64,000 nucleotides of DNA from Delphinapterus leucas (GCF_002288925.2 NW_022098031.1:15737274-15801273), one strand, 5' to 3'; numbered from the stretch's first letter, positions 47,560 to 58,255 are shown. Notes: a model not told the origin generated them from the sequence alone. Program-made: numbers and translations.

Positions 47560-48530
47560 AGAGAAGTTTCTTTAGCAGTTATTGTAAATCTGGTTTGGTG
47601 GTGCTGAATTTTCTTAGCTTTTGCTTGTCTGAAAAGCTTTTGAGTTCTCCATCAAATCTGAATGAGATCCTTGCTGGGCAGAGTAATCTTGGGTGTAGGT
47701 TTTTCTCTTTCATCACTTTAAGTATATCCTGCCACTTCCTTCTGGCCTGCAGAGTTTCTTCTGAAAAATCAGCTGATAACCTTATGGGGATTCCTTTGTA
47801 TGTTATTTTTTGCTTTTCCCTTGCTGCTTTTAATATTTTTTCTTTGAACTTAACTTTTGTTAGTTTGATTAATATGTGTCTTGGTGTGTTTTATCCTGTA
47901 TGGGACTGTCTGTGCTCCCTGGACTTGGGTGACTATTTCTTTTGCCATGTTAGGGAAGTTTTCCACTGTAATCTGTTCAAATATTTTCTCAGACCCTTTC
48001 TTTTTCTTTTTTTAAAATTTACATTAAAAATTTTCTATACAGCAGGTTCTCCGACCCTTTCTTTTTCTCTTCTTATTCTGGGACCCCTATAATTCGAATG
48101 TTGGTGCATTTAGTGTTGTCCCAGAGGTCTCTGAGATTGTCTTCAATTCTTTTCATTCTTTTTCCTTTATAACTGCTCCTCAGCAGTTATTTCTACCATT
48201 TTGTCTGCCAGGTCACTTACTCGTTCTTCTGCCCCAGTTATTCTGTTATTGATTCCTTCTAGTATGTTTTTCATTTCAGTTATTGTGTGGTTCATCTCTG
48301 TTTGTTCTTTAGTTCTTCTAGATCTTTGTTAAACATTTCTTGTATTGTCTCAGTCCATGCCTCCGTTCTATTTCCAAGACTCTGGATCATCTTTACTATC
48401 ATTACTCTGAATTCTTTTTCAGGTAGATTGCATATTTCCTCTTCATTTATTTGGTCTTATAGGTTTTTACCTTGCTCCTTCAACTGTGACATATTTTTTT
48501 GCTGTCTCTTTTTTTTTTTTTTTTTTTCCA
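47560..48530 (-). pseudogene. L1 ORF1 remnant
   Basis: The minus strand between the ORF2 start and the 5' UTR holds a broken ORF1 (RNA-binding chaperone of L1). The segment around 47640-47790 has the antisense text of the ORF1p C-terminal domain ('gagttctccatcaaatctgaatgagatcc', 'ctttcatcactttaagtatatcctgcc'). No frame stays open for the usual 300-plus codons, and a 45-bp insertion interrupts it at 48008. Confidence 0.75.
48008..48052 (-). mobile_element. 45-bp mini-insertion with target-site duplication inside L1
   Basis: TTTTTTTAAAATTTACATTA ... CTATACAGCAGGTTCTCC is flanked by a perfect 16-bp direct repeat GACCCTTTCTTTTTCT (47992-48007 and 48053-48068). The inserted text resembles scraps of an antisense L1 3' UTR (compare TGCTATACAGTAGGTTCT). 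Confidence 0.8.
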
Positions 48531-48689
48531 TTTTTTAATGAGTGGGATTGTGTCTCTATCTTACTGGTCGTTGGGCCTGAGGCTTCCAATACTGGAGTTT
48601 GTAGGCTATTGGTTAGAGCTGGGTCCTGGTGCTGAGATGAGGACCTTTGGGAGACCTCACTCCGATGAATATTCCCTGGGGTTTTAAGT

Positions 48690-48800
48690 TCTCTGTTAGT
48701 CCAGTGGTTCCGACATGGAGCTCCCACCGCAGGAGCTTTGGCCCAACCCCCGGCTCATGAACCAAGATGCCGCAAGCTGCACGGGGTGGCAAAAAAGAAA
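48690..48800 (+). repeat. SINE-like block in the L1 5' region
   Basis: GTTAGTCCAGTGGTTCCGAC, GCAGGAGCTTTGG, CATGAACCAAGATGCCGCA and GGTGGCAAAAAAG follow, with gaps, the plan of the CHR-1/Bov-tA tRNA-derived SINE (CCAGTGGTT...GGGAACTAAGATCCCGCA...GGCCAAAAAA). It reads SINE-sense on the plus strand, so it is antisense within the L1. No separate target duplication is visible. Confidence 0.5.
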
Positions 48801-49131
48801 AAATAAAAGGAGAACAATAGCAAAGTAAAAAATAAAGTTAGATGAGGAAACTAATAGATATGTTAGAAAAAATATAAAAATAAAAATGTAGATGAAATAA
48901 CAACCGGAAGGTAAAACAGAACCACAGTAGTAAAAAAGAGGAGGAGAAAAAAAAAATGAGGTGGAAAAGGCCTTGGCTGTGGAGGGCGGGGCCTAAGCAA
49001 GGGAGAGATTTGGGTGGTGGGCGGGGCCTATGCTTAGGACCCACAGGGCTGGAAAAGGCCCTGGGAACTGTGGGGGGTGGGGCTTAGCCTCAACAGAAGT
49101 GGCCCAGGCTTGCCTCCTGCCTCTGGTCTCA

Positions 49132-49797
49132 GAGGGCAGGGGACCTCACCTGGGAGCCCAGCAGGCTTCCTGGGCTCGAGTGGGTGGGGCAAATGCCCTC
49201 GTCTCCTCCTCCGGTCCCAGAGGTCCCCTCCCACCTACCTCTCCTGGTCTTCCTGGTCTCCCTCCTATGCCCCAGGGCCTATGCGGCCTGGAGGGCGGGT
49301 GACCAGCCTAGGAGCTCAGCAGGCTCCCTGGGCCCAATTGGGTGAGGCAAATGTCCTCTGCTCCTCTCCTGCTCCTTGGGTCCCAGAGGGCCCCTCCGCC
49401 TGCCTCTCCTGTTCTCTCCCGGCCTCTCTGCTATGCCCCCAGGACCAACCCGGTCCAGCGGGGACTTCTGAGGGCATAGGACCCAGCCTGAGAGCTGGGC
49501 AGACTTCCCCAGCCAGTTGGGCAGGGGAAACGCTGGGCGCGCTCCGCCCTGATCCAAGCCCCTGAGGGTCCCTCCAGGCACTGGAGGGTTCCCAGAACCC
49601 CTCCCCACTCTCAGACACACCTCAGGGCACCGGTCCTGTCCAGCCTTCACTTCTCCTCCCCCTTCAGTCCCCCCATGTCCTACCGGTTCAATTGGGGGTT
49701 CTTCCCATCTCCTTGGGCATCGGGGTCCCCCACCAGCATCCGGCAGTTGTGGGGCGATGCGAACTCTGTGTCTTCCCACCGCCGTCTTCTCACCTTT
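49132..49797 (-). promoter_or_regulatory. L1 5' UTR with tandem monomer-like repeats
   Basis: GC- and CpG-rich. Three related units start at 49132, 49291 and 49470 (each begins GAGGGC and includes AGC-CAGGCT/AGCAGGCT, then GGGCAAATG, then GGTCCCAGAGG). Unit length is about 160-180 bp, and the third is partial. This is the position of the internal RNA polymerase II promoter in L1 elements. Open frames here are by-products of GC content. Confidence 0.75.
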
Positions 49798-49804
49798 AGC
49801 TTGA

Positions 49805-49858
49805 ATGATCTTTTAAAAATACAAATAAAAATACAAATGATCTTTTAAAAATACAAAT
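49805..49858. repeat. 22-bp direct repeat beside L1
   Basis: ATGATCTTTTAAAAATACAA plus AT occurs at 49805-49826 and again at 49837-49858. It overlaps the L1 right-hand target duplication, so part of the duplicated site was copied again, 32 bp apart. Confidence 0.88.
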
Positions 49859-49869
49859 CTATTTTCTAA

Positions 49870-50395
49870 CTCCCACTTCAATCAATGGCTTTCTGTTACT
49901 CTTAAGCTAAAGTCAAGATCCTTCATGTGTCCTGGAAGGACTGAGTGGTCCGACTACTATCTCCTTCTCCGGTCTCATGTCATCTCCCTCCTTTCCTGCC
50001 TCTGTCCCCTATTCAGCCACATGGCCACGGTCCAGTCTCCTCTCGACCATCACACACCTTCTACCACGGAACCTTTGCACCTGCTGTTTTTGCTGCCTGG
50101 TGTTCCCTCCTTTCCCCTCTTTATCTTGTGAATTTCCAGTGGTCCTCAGCCTGGTCCTCAGTGCTCAGGAAGCCTCCAGTATGCCCCTTTGCAGGCTGGC
50201 CTCACAGCACTTTGTCCCCTCACCAGAATTATGATCTTACGTTTACTTGTGTGATTATTTGATCAGTGTCTGTCTCCTCCACTGGATTCTTAAAATCAGA
50301 CCCTGTCTCTGTATCTTTCATCTAGTCTTTCATCCCCACTGCCTACTTTTGTGCCTGTCGCAGAAAGAGTGCTCAGTAAATATTTGACAAAAAAC
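49870..50395 (+). mobile_element. L2 LINE 3' end
   Basis: Sense L2: 'ggaacctttgcacctgctgttt', 'tctgtctcctccactggattc', ending 'agagtgctcagtaaatatttgac', the characteristic 3' terminus. Confidence 0.8.
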
Positions 50396-50529
50396 AAAAA
50401 AAAGACTATTTTATCTCTAAGCATCTAGCACAGAATCGAGTAAAAACAAAGTTTTAAAGGGCACAAATAGAGTAATGGCATATGTCACCCTAAGTACACA
50501 GTATCTTCCAGCATCATTCTAAGATGGAC

Positions 50530-50870
50530 CAAAATGGTGGTTACCAGGGACTGGAGGGTGGGGGGGGATAAGGAGAAATGTTGGGTAAAAGTACAAACTT
50601 GCAAGGAGTCGTAAAAAAGTCCTAGAGATATAATGCACAGTATACCGAACATAACATAGACAACAATATTGTATTATAATAATCAAACTTGATAGGAGAT
50701 GAGATCTTAATTATTCTAACCACAAAAAACCACAGTTATAGAGATGCTAGCTATTGCTATGATGGCAACTATATCACAATATATAAATGTATCAAATAAG
50801 CATGTTGTACACCTTAAATTTATACAATGTTATAGGTCAAATACTTTCAATTAAAAAAGTAAGATAGACC
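50530..50870 (+). mobile_element. L1M-type 3' UTR fragment (sense)
   Basis: 'atggtggttaccagggactggagggtggg', 'gatataatgcacagtataccg', 'gcatgttgtacaccttaaatttatacaatgttat', then an A-rich end. The only L1 piece in the window in the gene's orientation. Confidence 0.85.
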
Positions 50871-51828
50871 AAAAGAACTTTATATAATGGCTTCAACTAA
50901 AAAAAAAGAATTCAACATTTATTGCTGCAGGCTAGATAAGCCTAGTTGTCAGTAGTGGATGTTATATGCACCGTACCTATTTAATCTCAGTATTTAATAT
51001 CTTATCCCTCTAGCTACACCATAATTGAGCTGCTTCCCCCCCCCCCCATAGCTACTAACATCTTAGGCATATGTGATTCAAACATGGTTTTTAAAAGTGT
51101 TCATCTTGAAATAGTCTCAGAATCAACCAGCAGGTACAAGATCTGTGGTAGATGAGGGAACATGGGCTGCACGTAGCTTTAGGGTAGGAAGAGGAAGCCA
51201 AGATGCTGAGTGACAGCTGGAAAACTGAGGGGAGTAGGAAACATGAAGAGGAGATTTGAATTGACTGCATCTTGTGAAGGGTGGACTAGACTGGGTGTTC
51301 AAGGGAAAAACATGTTCTACAAATTCAGGATGTAGACATAAGCAGATGGGGCAATTATATGAGAGTGTAAAAGCCCTATGAGGCGAAAATGGGTCTATTT
51401 ATCTCCCCTTGAAGAATCTGTAAAAAAGACCTAACTTCTTCCAGAGACTCCAGGTCAAACCTGCTTGGGGGTTGCAGCAGAAGGGAGGTGAGGGGTTAGC
51501 TGTTAAAACTGTAAAGACCTACCTGTTTGCGTGGAGTTTTACCTCTCACTTCTGCACATCAAATTAAAGTAGATCTCACCCCAACTGAGGGGGTGGTGAC
51601 TTGGACTCCTGCCCTCGGTGGACAGGCAGGGACTACTTTCTCCCTGGGGTGGTGGTGACATCAGGGATGAATCTGGGGATCCTTCCCTAAGCGTTTTGCT
51701 CGGTTTTGACCCCGTTGTTTGCAGACAGACAACCAGATGGACGCGCTGACCCCTGGAGGTGTCACGCCCTCACCCTGGGGCAGTGGCCACTGCGTTTCTC
51801 ACTCTTCCTTGTCTCCCTCCTCCTGCAG
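50871..51828. other. 3' end of intron 2
   Basis: Unique-looking sequence leading to the exon 3 acceptor. A C-homopolymer of 10-11 lies at 51038-51048. The candidate branch point TTCTCAC has its A at 51801, 28 nt before the exon, followed by a strong pyrimidine tract. Confidence 0.6.
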
Positions 51829-52173
51829 GAATCAGAAGGCGTTTCCTGCCACTACTGGTCGCTGTTTGACGGTCACGCGGGGTCCGGGGCTGCTGTGGTG
51901 GCATCCCGCCTGCTGCAGCACCACATCACGGAGCAGCTGCAGGACATCGTGGAGATCCTAAAGAACTCGGCCGTGCTGCCGCCCACCTGCCTGGGCGAGG
52001 AGCCCGACCACACACCCGCGAACAGCCGGACTCTGACCCGCGCGGCCTCGCTCCGTGGAGGGGTGGGCGCCCCCGGCTCCCCCAGCACCCCGCCCACGCG
52101 CTTCTTCACCGAGAAGAAGATCCCGCACGAGTGCCTCGTCATCGGGGCTCTTGAAAGTGCATTCAAGGAAATG
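51829..52173 (+). CDS. PPM1H: PPM1H coding exon 3 (catalytic motif and disordered loop)
   Basis: 345 bp, 115 complete codons, phase 0 on both sides. It begins ESEGVSCHYWSLFDGHAG and ends IGALESAFKEM (about residues 138-252). LFDGHAGSG is the PP2C metal-binding motif. Its Asp and His fall at about 151 and 153 in human numbering, and His153 is the residue whose substitution is used to inactivate the human enzyme. After helix residues (ASRLLQHHITEQLQDIVEIL) comes a Pro/Ser/Thr-rich low-complexity stretch from about 188 to 226. It contains TRAAS (basophilic-kinase-type site near Ser211) and a GSPSTPP proline-directed cluster. This matches the flexible loop deleted for crystallography of the human protein. 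Exon GC is far above that of the introns. Donor ATG/GTAGGT. Compared with my memory of human, EILKNS and EEPDH are small substitutions. Confidence 0.97.
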
Positions 52174-53930
52174 GTAGGTAATCACTGAAGACTCTAGGGC
52201 AGCAGGGGCCCGGGTGGTCACTTAAGCCACATACTTGTTTCTTAGAAAGTTCCCTGGAAGGGCATGTCTCTGACCTGTCCACTTGCTGCATGGTCCCCTC
52301 CGTCTTCTCCTTTTACAGCAGGACTTCCATTCTCAAAAGAAGTGGGCAGCAAGAGAGTTCTAGCATCCAGTGCTGGCAAAGGTGTAAAAGAAGATGGAAG
52401 AGGGATAGTGCATGAGGTGATAGGCTTATTAAATGGATGCGTATTGCTTCTCTTTCTGCCAGCTCTTATGGATGCCAGCTGGTAGGATTGAACTTAATTG
52501 AAACTGTGAGCTCGGTTGCTATCTGTTTTACACGTATGTACACGAATTCCAGGTGTTTGGGGAAATGGAGCTTTTAGTAAAGTGCTCAGAAGTACGCTTG
52601 CTGTACAGATCTAATCTGAGAACAGCTGTTTTCCCATGATTGGCAGTGTGGTCCCACTGCTTAAAGCAAGTAGGAGCCAGTATCCAAGAATTCTTTGTTT
52701 TACTTGGGAACGTGGATTTGTTTGTACATTTAAAATTTGAATATGTCTGATCAAGGGATTCAGCCTCCCTCCTGAGAACATACTAAGCTGCCCTCCCGGT
52801 GTCCCCTGCTTGTCCCTCTGCCCGGTGAGAATGCACATAGAAGGTCTCTTCTGTGCCACCCCCTTGAGCTCACTTTATACTGAGGCAACTATTTGGGTTC
52901 CAAAGATTTTCTCTCCTGAGCAGCATCCTGCATGCAGATACAGTAGGAGATACGTAGAGATGTTATAAGGACTAGAGTAAGGTGAGTGGGCAGTAGTGTC
53001 CTTATAACCTGGAGATTAAAAAGTGATGACAAGCTCTTAGGTAGAGCAGGAGTAGCTAGAAGCACCTCTGCAGATTTGAATGTACACCCCGTGCACATTC
53101 CAGGATCTCACGATGTCAGGTTGAGTGCTAATGAGAGGAGAAAAGCAAATAATATTAAACACCGTCATCTGATTTGTTTACAAGGCAAAAAATTGTTCAT
53201 ATACTCATGCCTCTAATTTGCAGTCTCTCCTCACTTTAACTCATTTCTTCTTGGGTTCCACCGTTTCTCTCCTTGTCACATATTTACCCTTTTGAGTAGC
53301 AGGTGGTTTAAAATGCACCTCCATGTCAGGAGTATCTGGTAGCCTTCAATCCCAAGAAAAACACCAGGAGGCAAGAAAAGATTATTTAGGAAAAAAAGGA
53401 ATCAAGGTTAGAAAAATGGACTCCTCCTTGGGCTTGGTATAAAAATCTCCCTCTATCATGGAGGTTCTGATGTGAATAGCTGTTTCTAAACATGGATGCT
53501 CAGAAAGCTAACTATTGAATTGAGGTAACAATTTGACAGTGGACCTTCCCCCTAATGGGAGAAGAAGTCAGCTTACATGACAGAAGTGAAAAAAGCAGAA
53601 GAAATTTTGGCTTTTTTATTTCCTTCGGTAATTGCTAGTACTATGAGGTATCTTTTACTTCGCACTGCTGTATTCTCCACTTCATCCACTAGAGGCCAAT
53701 GTCACATTGAGTCAAGCCTCCACACCGATCTCAGACTGTTTCTGCCCATTAATGGTGCAGGGTTCCTAGCACCTACTGTACTTGAGAGGCTCATTCAGAA
53801 AAATACTTAGTAAAGAGCCCCATTCTTGTTTTTTAAATTTTTAATAACTTTTCACTAGCTGATTCATTACCAGAAATCTTTCTTGGACACTTGGTTGCCA
53901 GCGAAAAGATCACTTCGCTTTCCTGTGTAA
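52174..53930. other. intronic sequence without recognised feature
   Basis: About 1.7 kb with no repeat identified by eye. Confidence 0.45.
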
Positions 53931-53934
53931 TTCA

Positions 53935-54350
53935 TTCAATCCATAAATATTTGTTGAGAACTAACTCTAAGCCAGGGCTAGCTGGGAAAAAAGCATGGAA
54001 GAAATTAGGCAAAGGCAGATATTAAACAGATAAAATATAAATGGGAAGGGCCTCGAGAGAAGAAATGCAGAGTAGGTAGGAATCTGATAAAGAGATGAAG
54101 TAGGGTTCCCTGGAGAAGCAATGCTGTCAGAGAGTGGGAAGAAAGCAGACAGAACGTGGGAGCTGGGAGAGTGCTCTGGGCAGAGACAACCGTTTGTGTG
54201 AAGACCCACATCACGGAGAGAACCCAGATGGGCCAAAGGCAGCAAGCTGACGTCCGCCATGGTTAGATGCAGATTTCAAGGGTAGGGATGCTGTAAGGTG
54301 ACTTGGAGAGGCCATCTGTAACCAGCCTGTGGATGACTTGCTGTGCCATA
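53935..54350 (-). mobile_element. L2 LINE remnant
   Basis: 'attcaatccataaatatttgttgagaactaac', 'ggttccctggagaagcaatgctgtcagag' and 'ctgggagagtgctctgggcag' follow antisense L2. Confidence 0.65.
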
Positions 54351-55406
54351 ATATGGATTTGGGGCCTTAAGCCATTCTGTTCTTTTCTAATCCACCCCAC
54401 CCTATAGCTTCTTCTTCACACTTAACGTTTTTCCCAGATTGTCTGTCTAGCCCCCAGCGTGCCTGCTACCTGGGCTTTGCACCATGTGCTTGGACTTATT
54501 AAGGAAGAATACTCATCATTCCTTGGTTCTCCTGGTTCTTGGCAGTGTGGCCCTGCCTCCTGCATGGCTGGGGACTGAGCCAGCTGATGCCTGTTGGCCC
54601 AGAATAGTTATTAATACTGTCCCCTTTTACTCTCAAAAGTGTCCCTGTCTGGATGATGTCATATGTTTACCCTAATTATAGAGATGCTCTAGTTTTTTTC
54701 TTTGCTTCATCAGGGACTTCAGGAAAAATCTACTCCAGTGTCACAGAAAAGTGCCTGACTTAGCCATTAAATAGCTTGGGTTGAGCTTCAGAACTTACAG
54801 CAGAGAAATTATACAGCATACTACGGAAGGCCATTGTCAACTCATAAAAAATACTTTTTCTTTCCACCCTTTCTCGCTATATTAGGTTTTGACAGTCAGC
54901 GTTTAAAGGTAAACTTTGGTTTGAAATGCTCAACACACAGCTGATTTCCTTATTCTGTTGGCCTGACCTTGGTGGTTCCTCCTTTAGACCTTTCCGAGGG
55001 GAGCAGGTTTGGAATCTCCCGGCCATTCTTAATTTTTTTCCTCACAACAGCCAGCTACTTTCTAACTTTCTAGGTGTTCTTTAGGTATTGCAGGTTTTAT
55101 GCCATTCTGATCCCCTGTAATAGGAAAACCCAATATTGAATAAGATTCAGTCATTTCAGCTTTGTGGCTCTCTTGCTTTCTCCTGCACTTTCAATCCCTA
55201 AAAATTCCCCATGCCCAGCACCTAAGCCTCAAATTTGCCACACTGATGACATATTTGCAGCCACCCCTCCTGAGATTCAGAATGTAACATAATAAAGGCA
55301 AAGCTTGCCTTTCGTTTGGGGTTTTGCCTTATTTATGACAGTTCAGCAAAGTAGAATCAGAGGTCATTCCTCTCTCCCCACCTCCCACCAGTGCCCTTCT
55401 CAATTA

Positions 55407-55408
<2 letters not shown>

Positions 55409-55438
<30 letters not shown>
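55409..55438. repeat. (TA)15 microsatellite at SINE tail
   Basis: Fifteen TA units between the left target duplication and the SINE poly-T. It overlaps the duplication TCAATTACTTATAT. Confidence 0.92.
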
Positions 55439-55456
<18 letters not shown>

Positions 55457-55651
55457 TTTGCGGTACGCGGGCCTCTCACTGTTGTGGCCTCTCCCGCTGC
55501 GGAGCACAGGCTCCGGACACACAGGCTCAGCGGCCGTGGCTCACGGGCACAGCCGCTCCGCGGCATGTGGGATCTTCCTGGACCGGGGCACGAACCCGTG
55601 GCCCCTGCATCGGCAGGCGGACTCTCAACCACTGCGCCACCAGGGAAGCCT
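55439..55651 (-). mobile_element. CHR-type short SINE, full length
   Basis: Antisense copy with T21 tail and near-consensus body. Duplication TCAATTACTTATAT (55400-55413) / TCAATTGCTTATAT (55652-55665). The only young SINE in the last 20 kb. Confidence 0.93.
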
Positions 55652-56967
55652 TCAATTGCTTATATTTTATAACCAGCATTCTTCTAGACACCATGGGGGC
55701 CTAGAAGGAAAACATTGGATTTTGTATCTGGGGGTATTTGTCGTCACATTATACGAACACAGAGATAGATAGTATCTCATTTGTTTTAATGTTCTGAGTG
55801 ACATTAAGTGAAATGTTCATATCTATCTGAAAGAGAAAATTGCATAAAAAGATTCAGAAACACCAGACCAGAATAAATAGTACCTATTTCTAGGAAAAAG
55901 TAGGTACCTGTCGAAAAATAAAGACTAACAGAAGTGGGGGGGAAACGCTGTGGACCAGAGGAGATGGTAAGTTTCATCAAGTACGGTAAGCCTCTTTGAA
56001 GGCACTGTTTTTCCTCTTCTCTTTGATCCTGGGGTTGTCTGGCACAGTACGTGGCTTGTGAGGAGGTGACCTCTGACCACGGGCCTCTGATCCATGCTGG
56101 CAGAAGTGGGTCTGCCCTGTGGTCCCCTATTGTATCTCATCTTGGATCTCCCTTCAGAGTGAAGGCTGCGTGGCCAGCTCCTCCTGTGTCCACCGTGGAA
56201 AATGAACCCTCGCTTCCAAGAGGACCAGGATCTCAGGAACTTTCTGACTGACTTCATTTCTGCTTCCCAACTACACTTTGTAACAATGCCTACTTCTGCA
56301 GCTAAGTTTTGTCACCTATTATGTTTAGGTGGTTGCTTGGCTTAAGATGACAGATACGAAGAAGATAAATGTCTTCTAAGTCCTGATGTCAGTCTCCTTC
56401 CTACTTCCATACCCTCCAAAAACAGGGGAGTCATGTAAGAAGTCACTTCCATTGTTGGTATAGTTGCAGGAGACCTTTGCCCTCCTAGGAATCAGAAGCA
56501 AGTCAGCAGTGATGACCTTTTTTACCTACAGGAATTGAGTTATAGACACAGGCAGGAGGATCTCAAAATTCTGTCCTATTTCCTTTTCAGTGTGGGTATA
56601 GATTCCTCGCCACAGTGAAGAATGTTTTGGAGGTTTGATTGTTATGAAGGGAGAAAAATGGCAACATTTTAACTTGTAAAACTAGCATACATCTTACTGT
56701 CATTGAGTAAATGGTTGGAAATACCATTCAGCTTGGCTTTGTCGGTAAAAACCATATGATGACACGATGGTGAAAAAGGAGGACGAATGCAAAGCTAATT
56801 TATAGTTTATAAATTTTAATGGTTTTGAGAATTAGAATAGTAATGGTAAGTGGACCTGTTGGTCTGTCTGTATTTAAGCTAGAGGCTTTTTGTTTTTGTT
56901 TTGTCTTTGTTTTTAGTAGAACAGGAAGTTCTAACGAGAAGGAATGAGCATGTGGTTCCACCAACAG

Positions 56968-56982
56968 CCAGCAGGTGGCGAT
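56968..56982 (+). promoter_or_regulatory. CTCF-like motif
   Basis: CCAGCAGGTGGCGAT matches the CTCF core consensus (CCASYAGRKGGCRSY) at 14 of 15 positions. Sequence match only; occupancy unknown. Confidence 0.5.
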
Positions 56983-58235
56983 ATTAGGCAGTGCTGGTTT
57001 GTCCCTTCCCCATTGCCTGGCTGACAGATTGGCTTCTCAGAATAAACCGAAATCAGTCCCAGATACTAAAACCATGCAGAATCTTATTATTTGTGACTGA
57101 CGCTATTAGCAATGTGCTCATAACCATGTTTTAACCCAGCTAGGGGGAGGTGCCAGGTCCTATTGAAACCACCCAACACTCGCTGCCTTCTGGTGTTTGA
57201 TATTGCTTTCCTTTTGCGACCTGAAATTGGTAGGAAACAAAGAATGATCCTGGAGATGCATCATCTGTGGGACTTTCGAAGCAAATTACAGTGATCCCGA
57301 AAAATATATTTTCTTTCTTGCAATTCTTTCCTGCTGAATTACTCTCCTTTCACACACATTCTTTTTTCCCTTCACTGCTCTCATTCTTCCTTGCAACAAA
57401 AAGGAGCAAAATACAATCCCAAGTCTTAAAAATTGGATCCATTCTTTGATGTAGAGATAAACCTTGCTTAAATGTAATATTTAGACAGATGCAACACAGG
57501 ATAAATCAGTTCTGCTAGGTAGAAAGCAGCCTTGAGAGGGACTCTTGATTGAACAGATAAATCAATTACCTTGTTAATGGAATCTTCTGAGTCACTTAAG
57601 TTGATCCTTTTAGATCATACTTGAAAAGGAATGATAGTATGTGCATGTGTTTTGCTGGTAATTTATTCTAGGCTTATGTCTTGAGGTTCATGGCAGCTAA
57701 AATGGGGGAGATATTCCAAATTGGTCTTTGTTTAGCACAAGCAGTGGGCAATTTTTCATGATTTCCTTAATCTTTTGAAAAAAGTACCCAAACTTCTTGA
57801 GGGATACATTTTTAAATTTTTTTTAAATGTAGAGTGTGAGAAGCTTAAGCTAACTGGAAAAGTTAAGAGTTTGAAGAAATTAGGTAGTTAATTCAACAGT
57901 AAATATATCTTTATTGACTTCATTTATCACGTTTGATCTGGTAGTAGAAGGACCACCCAGATGGTCCTTTAATGCTCCTTTTAATACTAAGATTTTGTGA
58001 AGCATCTTTTAAAGAGGAGTAGGTGGTGTAGGAAAAAAGTGTGCTATTTTGTCTTCTAGGGAGGGGAGGGGGAAGCAATTATTTTTAGAATATGTTCTAG
58101 TTACACCCAGTTTTAGAAGAAGAAATAAAAGAGCATATTTTCATGTCAGTGAATCCTACAGGGCGGATGAAGTCTGTGGAAACACATCTTTCAAATCCTT
58201 TCACTGTGATCCCAGAGAGCGCACATGTAATTAAA

Positions 58236-58255
58236 GTGTGCGTCTGAGCGCACAC
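58236..58255. repeat. 7-bp GC-rich hairpin
   Basis: GTGTGCG and CGCACAC are exact reverse complements around TCTGAG, in an alternating purine-pyrimidine context. Confidence 0.85.

Larger units (their letters stand above)
43157..49797 (-). mobile_element. near full-length L1 retrotransposon, antisense to PPM1H
   Basis: A 6.6-kb element with poly-T (minus-strand poly-A) at 43153-43166, 3' UTR, ORF2 and ORF1 remnants, and a GC-rich 5' UTR ending about 49797. The flanks carry a 17-bp target-site duplication with one mismatch: AGCTTGAATGACCTTTT (43140-43156) and AGCTTGAATGATCTTTT (49798-49814). Removing the nested SINE (43788-43970) and mini-insertion (48008-48052) with their extra duplications leaves about 6.4 kb, a normal full length for L1. 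Reading frames are broken and active-site residues changed (see ORF2), so the copy is inactive. Insertion is in intron 2 in the orientation that keeps its poly-A signal off the gene's transcript. Confidence 0.95.
25719..51828 (+). other. PPM1H: PPM1H intron 2 (26.1 kb)
   Basis: GTAAGA donor at 25719 and CTCCTCCTGCAG acceptor ending 51828. It is phase 0, joining Ser (TCG) to Glu (GAA), which matches the family protein order KENS-ESEG. It hosts the near full-length L1 and most of the old LINE fragments. No further coding exon was seen inside. Confidence 0.9.

Noticed and set aside
49034..49779. Several long GC-rich frames on both strands
   Set aside because: They lie in the L1 5' UTR repeats. 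Pro/Gly/Arg-rich composition follows from GC content, with no protein family similarity.
53685..53700. CCACTAGAGGCCA as a second CTCF site
   Set aside because: A mismatch at the nearly invariant GGC core makes it unconvincing.
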